From Cadophora sp. MPI-SDFR-AT-0126 (lineage: Eukaryota > Ascomycota > Leotiomycetes > Helotiales > Ploettnerulaceae), in NCBI GenBank assembly GCA_020747065.1, contig JAGMVK010000014.1:496001-560000 (forward strand): a DNA stretch of 64,000 nucleotides, read 5' to 3'. The position numbers and the translations under genes were made by a program. Positions 35,073 to 45,967 of the stretch are shown here, one piece after another; the first letter of the stretch is position 1; each line of letters opens with the position of its first letter. A model generated the notes under the pieces. That model made no database searches. It had not been told where the DNA came from and saw only the letters and a list, made by a program, of their open reading frames with translations.

Positions 35073-37302
35073 ATGGACCACATTGCCAATAGCCGTCACC
35101 GAGAAGGCGCAGATATAGAGAAGGTCGTCAATAGCGCCCACGGAGACCCGCCAAATGACCCACCAGAAATGCCAGCACCGCGACCTATACATGGCATCAA
35201 GTGGGCAACAGCATATGCGGCAATGCTATCGACAACATTCCTTTTTGCTCTAGACAATACGATTGTATGTAGCCCAAGGCCTCCTTTCTTCTTTCCAGCT
35301 CGTCAACTCCATATTTGCCTCAATCGAATATTAACTTAGATCCCAAACCAGACGGCAAACATTCAACCATCCATCATCAACTCCCTCGGCGACGTCGCCA
35401 TCCTCCCCTGGATCGGCGTCGGCTTCGCACTTGGTAGCATGGCCGTCCTCCCCTGGGGTAAAGCTTACGGCGTCTTCAATATGAAATATATCTACATCTT
35501 CAACATCATCCTATTCCAGATTGGGAGTGCTCTCTGCGGCGCAGCACCTAGAATGAATATCTTGGTTGTCGGAAGGGTTATTGCTGGCGTCGGTGGGTCT
35601 GGCATGTACTCTGGGACATTGACTTATGTTTCATTTTTGACCACGGCAAAGGAAAGACCGGCGTATTTGGCGGGAAGCACAGTTGTTTGGGGTATAGGAA
35701 GTGTCCTCGGACCGGTGGTGAGCCTCCCAAATATTTCAGACGCTTCGAGTACTGACCTGATCTTGTAGCTGGGAGGGGCGTTCGCAATAAGTTCGGCAAC
35801 CTGGCGTTGGGTATGTTGATGAGCCCATATGCTTTCTCGGAAGCTGTACTGACATATCCTTGCTAGGGATTCTATATCAACCTCGTCATCGGCGCCGTGT
35901 TCACTCCAGCATATCTCCTACTTTTCCCACAAGTAGTACCACAACCGAACCGCACCTTCAAGCAGCGATGTGGCATGATCGACTGGACAATGACAGCCAT
36001 ATTCCTCGCCGGATCTTGTGTCTTCACGATGGCGATCAGTTTCGGCGGAACTGTTTACCCTTGGAACTCGGCTACTGAAATTGCGCTGTGGACAGTTGCC
36101 GGTGTTCTTTTCACTGCATCGATTGTACTTACCAAGTACTATCCTTGGGTGGTGACGGAGCATAGATTGTATCCTGCACATTTTCTGAAGAATGCAATTC
36201 TTGTGACGTTGCAGATCCAGGTGTATCTTTCGTCAGGGATTGTGTTGGTATGTCACACTGCCTACTCGCCGCTTTCGAAATCTTGGGAGGTGGGAATGAC
36301 TGATAACTTTGCAGGCATTAACCTACTACATTCCGATTTTCTTCCAATTCGTCCGCGTAAGTCTTGATCTTCCTTCCATGATCCAGCGTACTCGGCATAA
36401 AGAAACATCTTTCTCTTTGCTTCTTGATTATTGGAAGGATTGGGAATGAGCAACGCGTAAGTTAACATACGCTGACTTCAAATAGGGAGATGGTCCTCTG
36501 GACGCTGGGGTCCGCCTGCTCCCTCTCATCATCTCCATGGTCGTCGTAACCATGATTAATGCCTTCCTTATGCCTCGATTCACCTTAGTGTCACCGTGGT
36601 ATATAATCGGTAGCTCTCTTGTCCTCAGTGGATGTGCTCTAATGTGTAAGTTTGCCCCAAAATTGGGTTGGTCGCCCAGAATGAGTTACTAATGCAATGG
36701 CCAAGACACAATCAACGAGACCACTCCAAATGCAAGCATTTATGGTTACACGATACTCGTCGGCACAGGAGCAGGTGCTTACATAGTCTGCGGCTTCGCA
36801 ATCCATCAATCACTGGTCTCAGCGTCCGAGATCTCCAATGCAGTCAGTGCGATGACCATAGGTAAGCATCACCTGCACCCACTATCGCCGTCCATCCGAA
36901 ATACGAATTGACACCAATACAGCCCAAATCATCGGTCTCGTAACCTTTCTCGCCACCTCAGGCACCTTGTACCAAAATATCTCCATTCAAAAGCTTTCTC
37001 ATATCCTCCCCAATTTCTCGAAAGACGAGATCTTGGACTTGACAACAGGCACAAGCAGTGCAGCATACAAGTCTTTCTCTGCTGAGGAACAAGAAGCGAT
37101 TATTCCTCAAATTATGGATGCAATGAGTAACGTGTGGATGTTCTTTCTTGTGGCTGCGGCGTTGAGCTTTGTTCTGTCATTTCTTTTGACGGTGAGTAGT
37201 TTGGAAGTGGTCGCTAGGATATATTCGGATTGATGTACTGACTGAGGGCAGACGACGAGAATTGGCGATGGTAAGAAGGTGGATGAGTCTGGACAAACTT
37301 GA
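35073..37302 (+). CDS. MFS exporter, 14-helix drug:H+ antiporter (DHA2) type
   Basis: Nine exons (35073-35264, 35352-35717, 35769-35810, 35867-36247, 36315-36356, 36486-36645, 36706-36861, 36923-37191, 37252-37302) close in frame to 552 residues. Two exons are 42 bases each. Helix 1 reads TTFLFALDNTI and continues after splicing as TANIQPSI, the usual DHA2 start. GRVIAGVGGSGMYSG forms helix 4, and WGIGSVLGPVLGG is the antiporter motif C (GxxxGPxxGG) in helix 5, completed by a splice. The block FYINLVIGAVF and the late loop with RLLPLIISMVV are also typical. Relatives export toxins, fungicides or siderophores from the plasma membrane; the substrate is unknown. The acceptor of intron 1 is slightly uncertain, since an AG nine bases upstream would also keep frame. 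Confidence 0.85.
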
Positions 37303-37643
37303 TGCAAGATCTTCGATAGGCTTTTCTGAGGATTTAACTCTGAGCTCTCGTATAGGAGTAAGCCTAGGACGAATGAGCAGCAGACGAATGCAAGTGAATC
37401 AGTGCATTCGATGAACTTTCCAGACTCCCAAGTCAGGTTCGGGTATTACCTTTTTAGATTTGTTTTTCTTGAAGACTTCCTCCCATTCATCAGATTGTAC
37501 AAATAGCTTCCAATACAGACAACCGTTTGATGATAAACAGGAAGTACAGCAGAACCTATAATCATCACTTTCCCGCCCACTTTCATGTTATACGTCCTTG
37601 CATATTTCCGCAGATTCGAGACCACCATCTCACATGCCTCCTA
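37303..37643. other. Spacer between the exporter gene and the transposon fossil
   Basis: About 340 bases, presumably the 3' UTR of the exporter. No supported frame or repeat. Base composition becomes much more AT-rich just beyond it. Confidence 0.5.
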
Positions 37644-37684
37644 TCCCATCAACCGCCATAGGGACATTTTAGCGTAGTGGGGTT
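37644..37684 (+). repeat. Left imperfect inverted repeat of the transposon
   Basis: The outer 16 bases TCCCATCAACCGCCAT pair with the reverse complement of the right end with only two differences, both transitions. After an indel of two bases, CATTTTAGC and then GGGGTT also match in order. Confidence 0.68.
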
Positions 37685-37849
37685 GCAGGGGTTATTGCCC
37701 CTCGCGACGGCACATCAACACCCCCTTAATATAATCGTAAATGTGCTATAACAAGAGCAATTCTCACTCAAATTATCACAGAAAAGATAGCTGAAGACAT
37801 ATAACCTAATCCTATCCTTAATAGTATATACTATCCTAAAGCGAAGCCG

Positions 37850-39556
37850 ATTAAGGAGGGTTCTAGGCTATTTATCCTATTCCACTGCCTTAACTTTCAA
37901 CCCTAAATAAACCTACCTCTTTCTATTAGTTCTACCGATCCTTTTGCTATATTCTCTCTCTTTTTTATAGATAAGATACTCTAACAAATTATAGAGTACA
38001 TAAATCAGAATGTAAAAGAGCCTGATACACTCAAACCTCACTTTCGCTTAAACAATTAGTATAACACCACTCTTCCAGAGATTAAGGTTTACCTAGGGGT
38101 CTTGATTTACATGGGATTACATATAGAGAATCAAATTAAGGATTACTAGTCTATAGAGGAAGATAGCCTGTAACACGCAGTACGTAAGTACATATCACGG
38201 AACCGCTTTGAAATTCTACACTAGAGGTTCTCTCTTTATGCCCCTCTACCCTAGGGCACGAAGTTACAGTTATTTAAGAGGGTAGAACCACTGAATTCCC
38301 ACGTTCAGAGAGTATCCCTTAAGCTCTAGACACCTAGTTGAAACCTTACTATAAATAAGTGCATGCAACACTTTACTAGACGAGCTTTTAAGATAACAAC
38401 TGTACTATCTAAACCTATCCTAATAAGCTACAAAGTATAAGTAGTAGCTCAATTAGGCTACTTTTTATACTAGACCTGGTATTCTAAAGGTACTAATGGA
38501 CCGGAGGGTGTATGAGCTCCTGTAGCACTTAGTAGTCCAAAGACGAATAGAGGTGCTAGCCTCTCTGGGAATCGTACTTAAGCTATAGTACCACATCTCT
38601 TATATCGTCTTCCTATAGCAAATTATATCGTCTTACTAGATAACCTCTTCGTGTCTAATAAGCTGATAATGTACCTCCGAGAGCTTAGTTTCAGTACTAT
38701 TAATATAGTAAAACGGGATACTGGTATTATTCAAAGGCTCTTAACTTTGCAAGTAAATACAAAAAAACCAGAGACCCGGATACCGTATAACGCTCTCTTT
38801 ATAGCCTATAATACCAATAGTACTGTTACCTAGGCTCTATAAAACAACAACGCACCTACGCTTTTCATGATAAATTGCAGCGATAGCACCGGCACTATTA
38901 GTACCCCTTGTCATAAACTAAGTAAAACTTCCTTAAATGCGGCAGTCTCTAGACTATAGTTTAGAGACTAAAATATCAAGGATTTAGATAAGCCCGAGTT
39001 TGCGTAGCTTTACAACTAGTTTATGAATACTATAGATATCGGTGATCAACTGAAGTCTTATAACTCTAGAGATAGGCTAATTCGTAGGGGAGAATAGCAG
39101 GCTCTTTGGAATTAGCTCTTTTAGACAGTTCTTATTAATTGCTACCTTATTTCAATATATACTAACGTAGAGAACTATTAGTATATCAAGGACAAAGATA
39201 AGTAAATAATACAAGTTAAATTCCGGAAGGAAATCATGCGAGCATTACTTCACTCTACTAGGCCTTCTCTAGGTACAAGAAAGAGGCATTATTCACACGG
39301 AAATCTTAACGAATCTCTTATTCCGGTAAAGCGCTATTAGCAACTACGAATAACATGGAGAGGTAACTGTATAGCTTATCAGGGGGAAAGGTACAGTGGA
39401 GGGGAGTCTCGCTAGCATATACCTTTAGGGGAAATCTTAACAAATATTCAGAGTTCTATAGAGCGGAAAAAGGTATATTTTAGCTGTAAGCAGTGCAATG
39501 TGCACCTTTGTAAAGATAGTCCTTATTTTAATAGGTATCATAGCACTATAGAGTAA
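37850..39556 (+). pseudogene. Dead piggyBac-family transposase
   Basis: Conceptual translation across many stops and a few frame changes follows the order of a piggyBac (DDE_Tnp_1_7) transposase. There is an N-terminal block with DPFAIFSLFF (about 37940), then IKVYLGVLIYMG (about 38085) and HAVRKYISRNRF (about 38177). The first catalytic block reads TINKCMQ (about 38350), where functional relatives have an Asp that is Asn here. The second block is LLDNLFVSNKL (about 38640) and the third is IDIGDQLKSYN (about 39030). The C-terminal Cys-rich domain ends with CKQCNVHLC and YFNRYH (39490-39540). The first catalytic Asp to Asn and most stops are explained by G-to-A or C-to-T changes. The gene is non-functional. 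Confidence 0.8.
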
Positions 39557-39606
39557 AGTAGAATTGACTGCATCCAGCCCTTGAATGCGACTCTCTGATT
39601 AGTTAA

Positions 39607-39651
39607 AACCCCTGTCGGGCTAAAATGGGCAAGCGATGGCGGTCGGTGGGA
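39607..39651 (-). repeat. Right imperfect inverted repeat of the transposon
   Basis: Read on the minus strand from 39651 inward it begins TCCCACCGACCGCCAT, then CATTTTAGC and GGGGTT, in the same order as the left end. The two mismatches in the first 16 bases are C/T and G/A, as RIP would give. Confidence 0.68.
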
Positions 39652-39803
39652 TAACACGACATCACAATAGCACAACCCATTTGAAGAGTGACATCGAAGT
39701 AAAGCCAAACCGCCCCGTCTCAACCAGAACTCGATATATTTAACCCCACGCCAAACCCAGATTTTCGAAGCCTACAGACATCATCAAGCATCGCATATCA
39801 AGC

Positions 39804-39971
39804 ATGCCGAAGATCACTCAAATCTCGTACATGTGCCCTATCTGCTTCTAGATATTCTACGATAGACCTGGAGCGTGGCAACACTATGACAGGTCGCATG
39901 GCGATGTGGATGTACTTGGAAGTTGTGAGAAAGGGAAGATGCCAGAGGGAGATACGGAACACGAGGAGTGA
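39804..39971 (+). pseudogene. Possible broken small C2H2-like protein gene
   Basis: From the ATG at 39804 the frame reads MPKITQISYMCPICF, then a TAG (39849-39851), then continues in the same frame as IFYDRPGAWQHYDRSHGDVD to a TGA at 39971. CxxC followed by HxxxxxH resembles a single C2H2-type finger. The stop is one transition away from a Gln codon, the same kind of change seen in the adjacent transposon, so mutation may have leaked out of the repeat. It could equally be a chance frame. Confidence 0.3.
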
Positions 39972-40138
39972 CTGCGAGGGAGAAAAGCGCGTGGATGTGA
40001 CGTTTCGGTGTCTGCAGATGATGTGGGGAGAGTTGGCATACGAGCCAATGAGTGTAAAGGATGAGTTTCAAGGGTGCGTGATCTATATTCTTCCTTCAGA
40101 CCATGCGGCGAGATATTGTAAGAGCGAGAAGGGTGTTT

Positions 40139-40159
40139 GGGGGGGGGGGGGGGGGGGGG
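40139..40159 (+). repeat. Poly-G tract, 21 bases
   Basis: An uninterrupted run of about 21 G on the plus strand. Such runs are prone to slippage and to assembly error, so the exact length is uncertain. Confidence 0.85.
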
Positions 40160-40410
40160 CCGTGAAAGCTAGAGCCAGATCCCAAAAGGAAGTCGGAAGA
40201 AGAGCACAGATATGTGATGCAGAGGTGAGGAGGTGGTGGCTGCTTGAGTCGGAATGCCTGAATATTCCAAATTGAGCCCAACAGAGCCCGTGTAATGCAC
40301 GACAGATGCATTTCTCTAGTATGTTTTTTTTTACGCCACCTATGCTTCCTGCATCCCACTCTATTCTTATCTCGTCATTCATAATTCATCACCTCTCACA
40401 GATCTCTGAA

Positions 40411-43400
40411 TCACATATACAGACTTGCCACAGCCGTGATATCCCTCTTAATCATCTCTTGGCAAGTTTGCATCTTCGTAAAAAGTTCCGGATCACCAAT
40501 AATCCTCGCCGCATTCTTGACCTCTCTACACGTTTCATCCAATCGTGTGATAACTCTCACAATCGTTCCTTCAAGTACGTCTGTCAAATCAGTGATGTTC
40601 TTGAAACTCATGCCGCGAGCCCATTCGTACACGACTTCCATCAACCCGAAACGAGGTCGAGAAACGAAATCATTGGAGTCATCGGCGGAAAGGATGACTT
40701 GGTGGTAGGTCTGGCGCTCGTTAACTTTTTCGGATATTTCGATGATGGTCTTCATGCCGCGCTCGAGATTTCCCGTTAAGTTGGGAACTGTATCAGTCTT
40801 CTCTTGAAAGACGAAGGCAGAAAGGAGTGCGACGATTTCAGCTGGTTCGTAAGGTGCGAGGACGTTATCGAGGATGAGTTCTGTAAGGACGAGTTCGTCG
40901 GCGGAATGAATCTCACAAGCCACTTTGCCTTTGAGTTGAACTCGGGAACTGTCATCGATGAAATCGAGATCTTTAAGTACTTGAATGCGTTGCTCGTAGT
41001 CGGGAAGCAGTTGAAGGTTTTGGTCGGACATCAGCTGGCGGAGCTGAGAGATATTTTCTTGAATGAGCCATTGGTCGTGACACATTGCAAACTCCCACCG
41101 GTCAGCTACCATCACCTGGACACAACAGGCGGCGACTTACATGTTTCATGAATTGTGGACACTTCAAACAAGCTGATTTCTGAACAATTGTCGATTCCTC
41201 GACTCTCTTCAAGAGAATGTCTCGCAATTGCATGTCCTTCAACTTGTTCCAGTCCAGCTCATTCCACTCATCAGATTCCCAGGACTGGCATAGCCGAGCA
41301 AGCTTTTCCCTCGCGTTTTGGTGTACGTCCTTCACACCGAAAATGTCCGGTATCACTCCCTTGACAACAGTATCTGTCACGCACTCAATGTCTGCAACCG
41401 GAATCTGAAGAGTCTTGACGTTGATTTCCTTCTTGGTCGCAGGAAGTTTCGTGAACAAGTTTCTAAACTTCGGTAAGTACGGGAGCAAATCAGTGGAGTC
41501 TCGTTGATCCCTTCGCGTCTTGACCTCCAGCACATGGACTGTTGGCGCAGGTCCACCCGTAGCCCCCTCACGAAGGAGTATTCCAGGAGTTCGTATGCCG
41601 TCCTTGCTGTAGACTATCAGTCTCTTTGCGGAGAACATTCGCCGTCCTACGGGTGTAGCGAGGAGGCCAAGATGCAGGTCCAAGGTGAGCTGCTTGACGT
41701 TCTGGGCGGCCTGGTGACAAGCTTCAAGATCTGGATCACAGATGCTGCAAGGCTCCCTTTTGATTTTCGCCAGATCTGCTTCCGACACTTTGACTGCCTT
41801 TTCATGCTCTGGCAGAAGCTGCTGAGTAGCATGCTCACTGAAACTTCGCTTGATCATCTCTTCAATTTTCAATGCTTCGACACGAAGTAAGTTGAGAATC
41901 ATGTTATAAGTGAGTCTGAATTGCGAACGAAGCTTGGAAGGATCTCCAAGAATCATTTGACGCAATTCCGTCACTGGCGGAGCCTCACCTCCACCGGGGG
42001 CGACGATGATCACAGATCCCACAGGATCCAGACCTCTTCGACCAGCTCTGCCTGCCATCTGAGTATACTCTCCAGGTAGCAAGTTTCGGAAGGAATGGCC
42101 ATCATGCTTTCGATACCCCGAGAAAACTACTGTTCGAGTTGGAAGATTGAGACCCATGGCAAACGTCTCAGTTGCAAAGAGAACCTTCACCAAAGTTTGT
42201 GCAAACAGCATCTCGACGACTTCCTTGACAATCGGAAGCATACCACCATGATGAACTGCAATGCCTCGACCAAGCATATCCCTCAGCCGTACAATTTGTG
42301 GCAAGAGACGATCCTCAGGTTTGAGTCTCGCGATCGACTTTTCAATGATCATGTGAATGGCACTCTTCTCGGCTGCGGTACAAAAGTCCTGGTTGCTGAG
42401 AGCATCTGCATTCTCCTCACAGCGCTTCTTCGAAAAAACGAATATACATGCTGGGAGAAGTGACTCTTTCTTGAGAAATTGGACGAGGTGAACCCATAGA
42501 GTCTTATCTTGAGCAGCAGAAGTTCGGCCACCGGGTCTGCCACCTCTACCCATATGGCCTGGCGTATGGCTGGCCCGAGGAGGTCCTCCTCGACCTCTTT
42601 GTGGCGCACCTCCACGCTGGCCGCCTCTTTGATTCCCCCCACGCTGGTTCCCGCCTCGACCGCCACGTCCGTTTCCTCCTCCCCGAGTGTTAGCCTCGGG
42701 TGGCGGTAGAGCCTTGACCTTGTCTCTACCAGATAACACATCATTTGCGTCCTTCCAGCCCTTCTCGAGAAACCTCTTCTCAGCATCTACGATCTTATGA
42801 ATGCCTTTCTCTGCCCAGATATAATGTTCCAGAGGGACTGGTCGCTTGGGTGTGGAAATGACATATATGTCCTTTCGCTTCGTCCTTCCTACCCAAGACG
42901 CGAACTCATAGGTATTGGGTACTGTGGCAGACAGTAGAATCAATGTAACATGCTCCGGTAACATGATAATGACTTCTTCCCAAACCACACCTCTCTCGAG
43001 ATCATTTACATAATGTACCTCATCGAAGATAACGAACTCGACATCTCTGATTAGATCAGCTCCACGGTAAAGCATACTTCTCAGAATTTCCGTTGTCATG
43101 ATCAGACAGCTTGCCTCGGGTGCAATTTGGACATCTCCAGTCAGGATACCAACTTCATCAAAGATCTGCCTAAAGTCTCGGAACTTCTGATTACTCAAAG
43201 CCTTGATCGGCGAAGTGTAAATCGCCTTTGTCATATGCTTTGCTGCGAGAGCGATAGCATATTCGGCCACCACTGTCTTACCAGCAGATGTATGAGCTGC
43301 CACAAACACTGAGTCTCCATTTTCAAGATGGTACACCGCCTCTTTCTGGAAAGTATCAAGCTCAAAGGGCCATTCTCTTGCCATGTCCGGTACCAGTTCT

Positions 43401-44354
43401 CTGAAGTTCGTGATGTCCCTTTTAATATCAACCATGTGAGCCCATTCCCTGCCACCTCTCTTCGAACTTGAGGCAGCCAGGACACCGTGGGGCTCCAAAG
43501 CCGGGAACTCGACCGGAAGCAGAGAATCGATATCGTCTTCTTCATCTTCTTCAGAAGCATCTCCCGAATCTCCTGCACTAACGCCATTCTCCTTCACCTG
43601 GTCCAACTCAGCATCAGGCTCTTCATCTAAGACACCTAAGACCTCTTCTGCCTCCTTTTCGTCCCCTTCGGTCTTTTTCTTCTTCCCAAAATCCAGGCCC
43701 CGGTCCAACCCAGGCGCGATCTCGAGTAGTCCTCCATCTCCAAGATTTATCACCCGCTCTAGCTTTGCTTTTGAACCACCACTGACAAGGCCATCATTTC
43801 CGCTCTTCAGAGCTTGTTCCTCTAGAGCAGCTGCAGCTTCCACACCTTCCAATCCGCCAGGCGCAAAGGGGAAGAACCCTGCCGCACCACGCACAAAATC
43901 TGCTCTATTGGCAGGCTTTCGCAAGAATGATGTGCTATTCTTTGCTGTAGCACTATTCGCAGGGACTGTAACCTCCTTATATCCTGTCACTCTGCCAGAG
44001 AGACCTTCGCGCGTGAATCGAGTTATGGTTCGGGTTTGGGTCGGCGCGATCTTGAAGAGGGCCGTAAAATCTGTGGGAGCTTCCCATCTCCTGTGGGCTA
44101 TGTTAGCTCTAGCATTGCAGCCGAAGCGGCGTAAATTACTGTTGAAGCTTATTGAGCCAGTCCGTAGAGAATGAGGTGGAAGGTGTAAGGTATTTCTCTT
44201 CCAGCTCACGCTTGAGATCCTCTGGAGATTGCTTGATACGTTTGCGTGGGCGTTGCTCTTCAAGAATGGAGTCTATCCAATCGTCTGCTGTACCGTCTGC
44301 ATCGGTGCTTGAAAGATGAACTCTTTCAAGAGCACTGATCAGACTGTCAGCCAT
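40411..44354 (-). CDS. SKI2: Superkiller complex RNA helicase SKI2
   Basis: Three exons (44354-44140, 44090-41141, 41091-40411) give 1281 residues, the usual Ski2 length. The N terminus carries DWIDSILEE and the Ski2-type block RRWEAPTDFTALFKIAPTQT. The DExH core shows AHTSAGKT (Walker A, 337-344), TSPIKALSNQKFRDF, DEVH (428-431), SATVPN and QMAGRAGRRGLD. A Gly/Arg-rich insertion at about 541-594 (repeats of RGGNQRGG type) lies where Ski2/Mtr4 carry the arch domain, suggesting extra RNA contacts. The end is the DSHCT helical domain. Ski2 with Ski3 and Ski8 feeds mRNA 3' to 5' into the cytoplasmic exosome. The last acceptor (GGGAG) was chosen because it restores KHFAMCHDQW in frame; a more obvious TAG 16 bases upstream would break the frame. 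Confidence 0.93.
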
Positions 44355-44635
44355 CGTTGTTGACCTGGTAGCACAAGTTACAAGTGACTTGCGTGGTGTT
44401 GTGTTTTCTAGCACAGGCTTGCGCCAGATGCGTTGATCATCACTGGTGTCATGGCTAGGCGAATGCAAGGCTGTGATTTTACCCCGCCATCCGCTTCGGG
44501 ACATTTCACAACATCTAAAATGTCGCAAACCATATTGTCAATTCCTCATCTACAAATTGGGGTATTCATGGCCATAATCGCCGCTATTTCATAAGATCAA
44601 TATGTAGAACATACGCCAAACTCCTCCCCTCTTCC

Positions 44636-45687
44636 TTACCACATGTCCATATCGTTCATAGCTTCCATCTCGTCGTCATCAATCTCGTCCCGAGGTGCCA
44701 GCTTGTTGACAGCAGGAGCGGATTTACTGCCAGCCGTAGCCTGCATACTTGCCTCCTCTGCTAATAGAGCGTCAAGTTCATCATCATCTGGTCCAAATTC
44801 GTCTACGACTTTCTTTGTCGGTCCAAAAAGACTAGCACCAGTTCCACCAAAGAGTGAGTCTGTCTGTGACGCAGCCTGCTCCACTGGGTTTGTTCTTGAT
44901 GCTCGTGGTGTAGCGCCATACAAATCTTCATCCTCAATATCCATATCAGCAATCAAGTCGTCATTTGGTGAAGGCGTTTTCGGCCTCTGCCCACCGGCAT
45001 GTTCAAATATAGGCGCAATCCGAGGAGCTGTCTTCTCTCGTCCGTCATTCTCCTTCGCGACTGGCGGTTGGTCACCCGAGTCTTCGGTCACTGTCTGTGG
45101 TTTTCCCTCATTGATCCATTCCATCCTCATCATCTGGATCCGCTTCTTGTGCCCCATCTTTTCCACCATTGCTAGTGCATCCAAGAATCGGGCCTTGGGA
45201 AAGAGGTCATCGAGCCATATCTGGTAAAATGAAAGTAGTTTTGCTGCATCGGAGTACTGTCCAAGCATCAGCTAACATATTCTTTGCGATTTGGAAGCCA
45301 TACCTCATGGCCCTTGCCCTTGAGTTTGAGATGATGTTTCGCTCGGTTCCTCAATTTTGGGATGCCATTTGCTGAAAGTAATCTTCGATTCCAATCAGCA
45401 TGTTGAAAACCATTGTGCAAATATCCTCACCTATTCTCGTCCAGCTTCACTCGTGGAGCTCTTGCTTTTCTAGTGACCTCAACTTCCTCGTCAATTCCCA
45501 ACCCTGCTCCCCCCTTTGCTTTAGCAGCCGCATCTATTTCTCTCTGTCTCTCCTTGGCCGCAGGCGCAACATAGTTATCAGCAAAGGGATCGTTCATATC
45601 GGCATCGTAGTTGAACAAATCGTCGAACTCATCTCCTCCAGCGGATGGCCCTTCTGTTGGAAGAGGGCGAGTATTGGTATCTGACAT
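44636..45687 (-). CDS. Replication fork protection factor Swi3/Csm3 (TIPIN homologue)
   Basis: Three exons (45687-45431, 45382-45304, 45256-44636) give 318 residues. An acidic N terminus (DEFDDLFNYDADMNDPF) precedes the Swi3 domain at about 87-160: LLSANGIPKLRNRAK, then LKLKGKGHEYSDAAKLL across the second splice, then FYQIWLDDLFPKARFLDAL. The C-terminal half is acidic and low complexity with DEFGPDDDELDALL near the end. Csm3/Swi3 pairs with Tof1/Swi1 at the replication fork, where it stabilises stalled forks and helps checkpoint signalling. The acceptor of intron 1 ends GAAG rather than a pyrimidine-AG, but phase and domain continuity support it. It is divergent from the complex I gene. Confidence 0.9.
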
Positions 45688-45967
45688 GCTAGAACTAAAA
45701 CTTTAAAGAATCCAAACAATTTGGATATGCAAAATTCGCGTGATGGTTTGTCCAATGATGTCCAGAATTCGTGATGTTGGAGGTTGATTCTTACTTTCTT
45801 GCCAAAGTCGCGTCCAAAGCATAGAAGTTTAGAGAGACGCGACGGAGCACTTCGGAGCTCGGCAAAATCTTATTCCTAGCGTTCTTTATTCAAGCTCGCA
45901 ACGACAATCCAATCCGAACCTCTATCAGAAGCAGAATACCAATTGAGATCTCCCTTCTGCCCTCAAG
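45688..45967. promoter_or_regulatory. Divergent promoter between the Swi3 and complex I 21 kDa genes
   Basis: The two start codons are 280 bases apart on opposite strands, so both promoters share this interval. No specific factor site was identified. Confidence 0.6.

Larger units (their letters stand above)
37644..39651 (+). mobile_element. Degenerate piggyBac-like DNA transposon
   Basis: A 2.0 kb element with imperfect inverted ends (37644-37684 and 39607-39651) surrounding an AT-rich interior packed with TA dinucleotides and TAG/TAA codons. All three frames are interrupted, yet the interior is translatable piecemeal into a piggyBac-type transposase. TA lies immediately outside each end; the TTAA target duplication usual for piggyBac is not intact there. 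TTAA does occur just inside both ends (near 37727 and 39603), so the exact boundary is uncertain. The C-to-T/G-to-A bias fits RIP, the premeiotic defence of Pezizomycotina against repeats. Confidence 0.75.
39652..40410. other. Intergenic region downstream of the transposon
   Basis: About 760 bases that contain a short broken zinc-finger-like frame and a long G tract, each listed separately. Otherwise there are no supported features before the 3' end of the SKI2 gene on the opposite strand. Confidence 0.5.
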
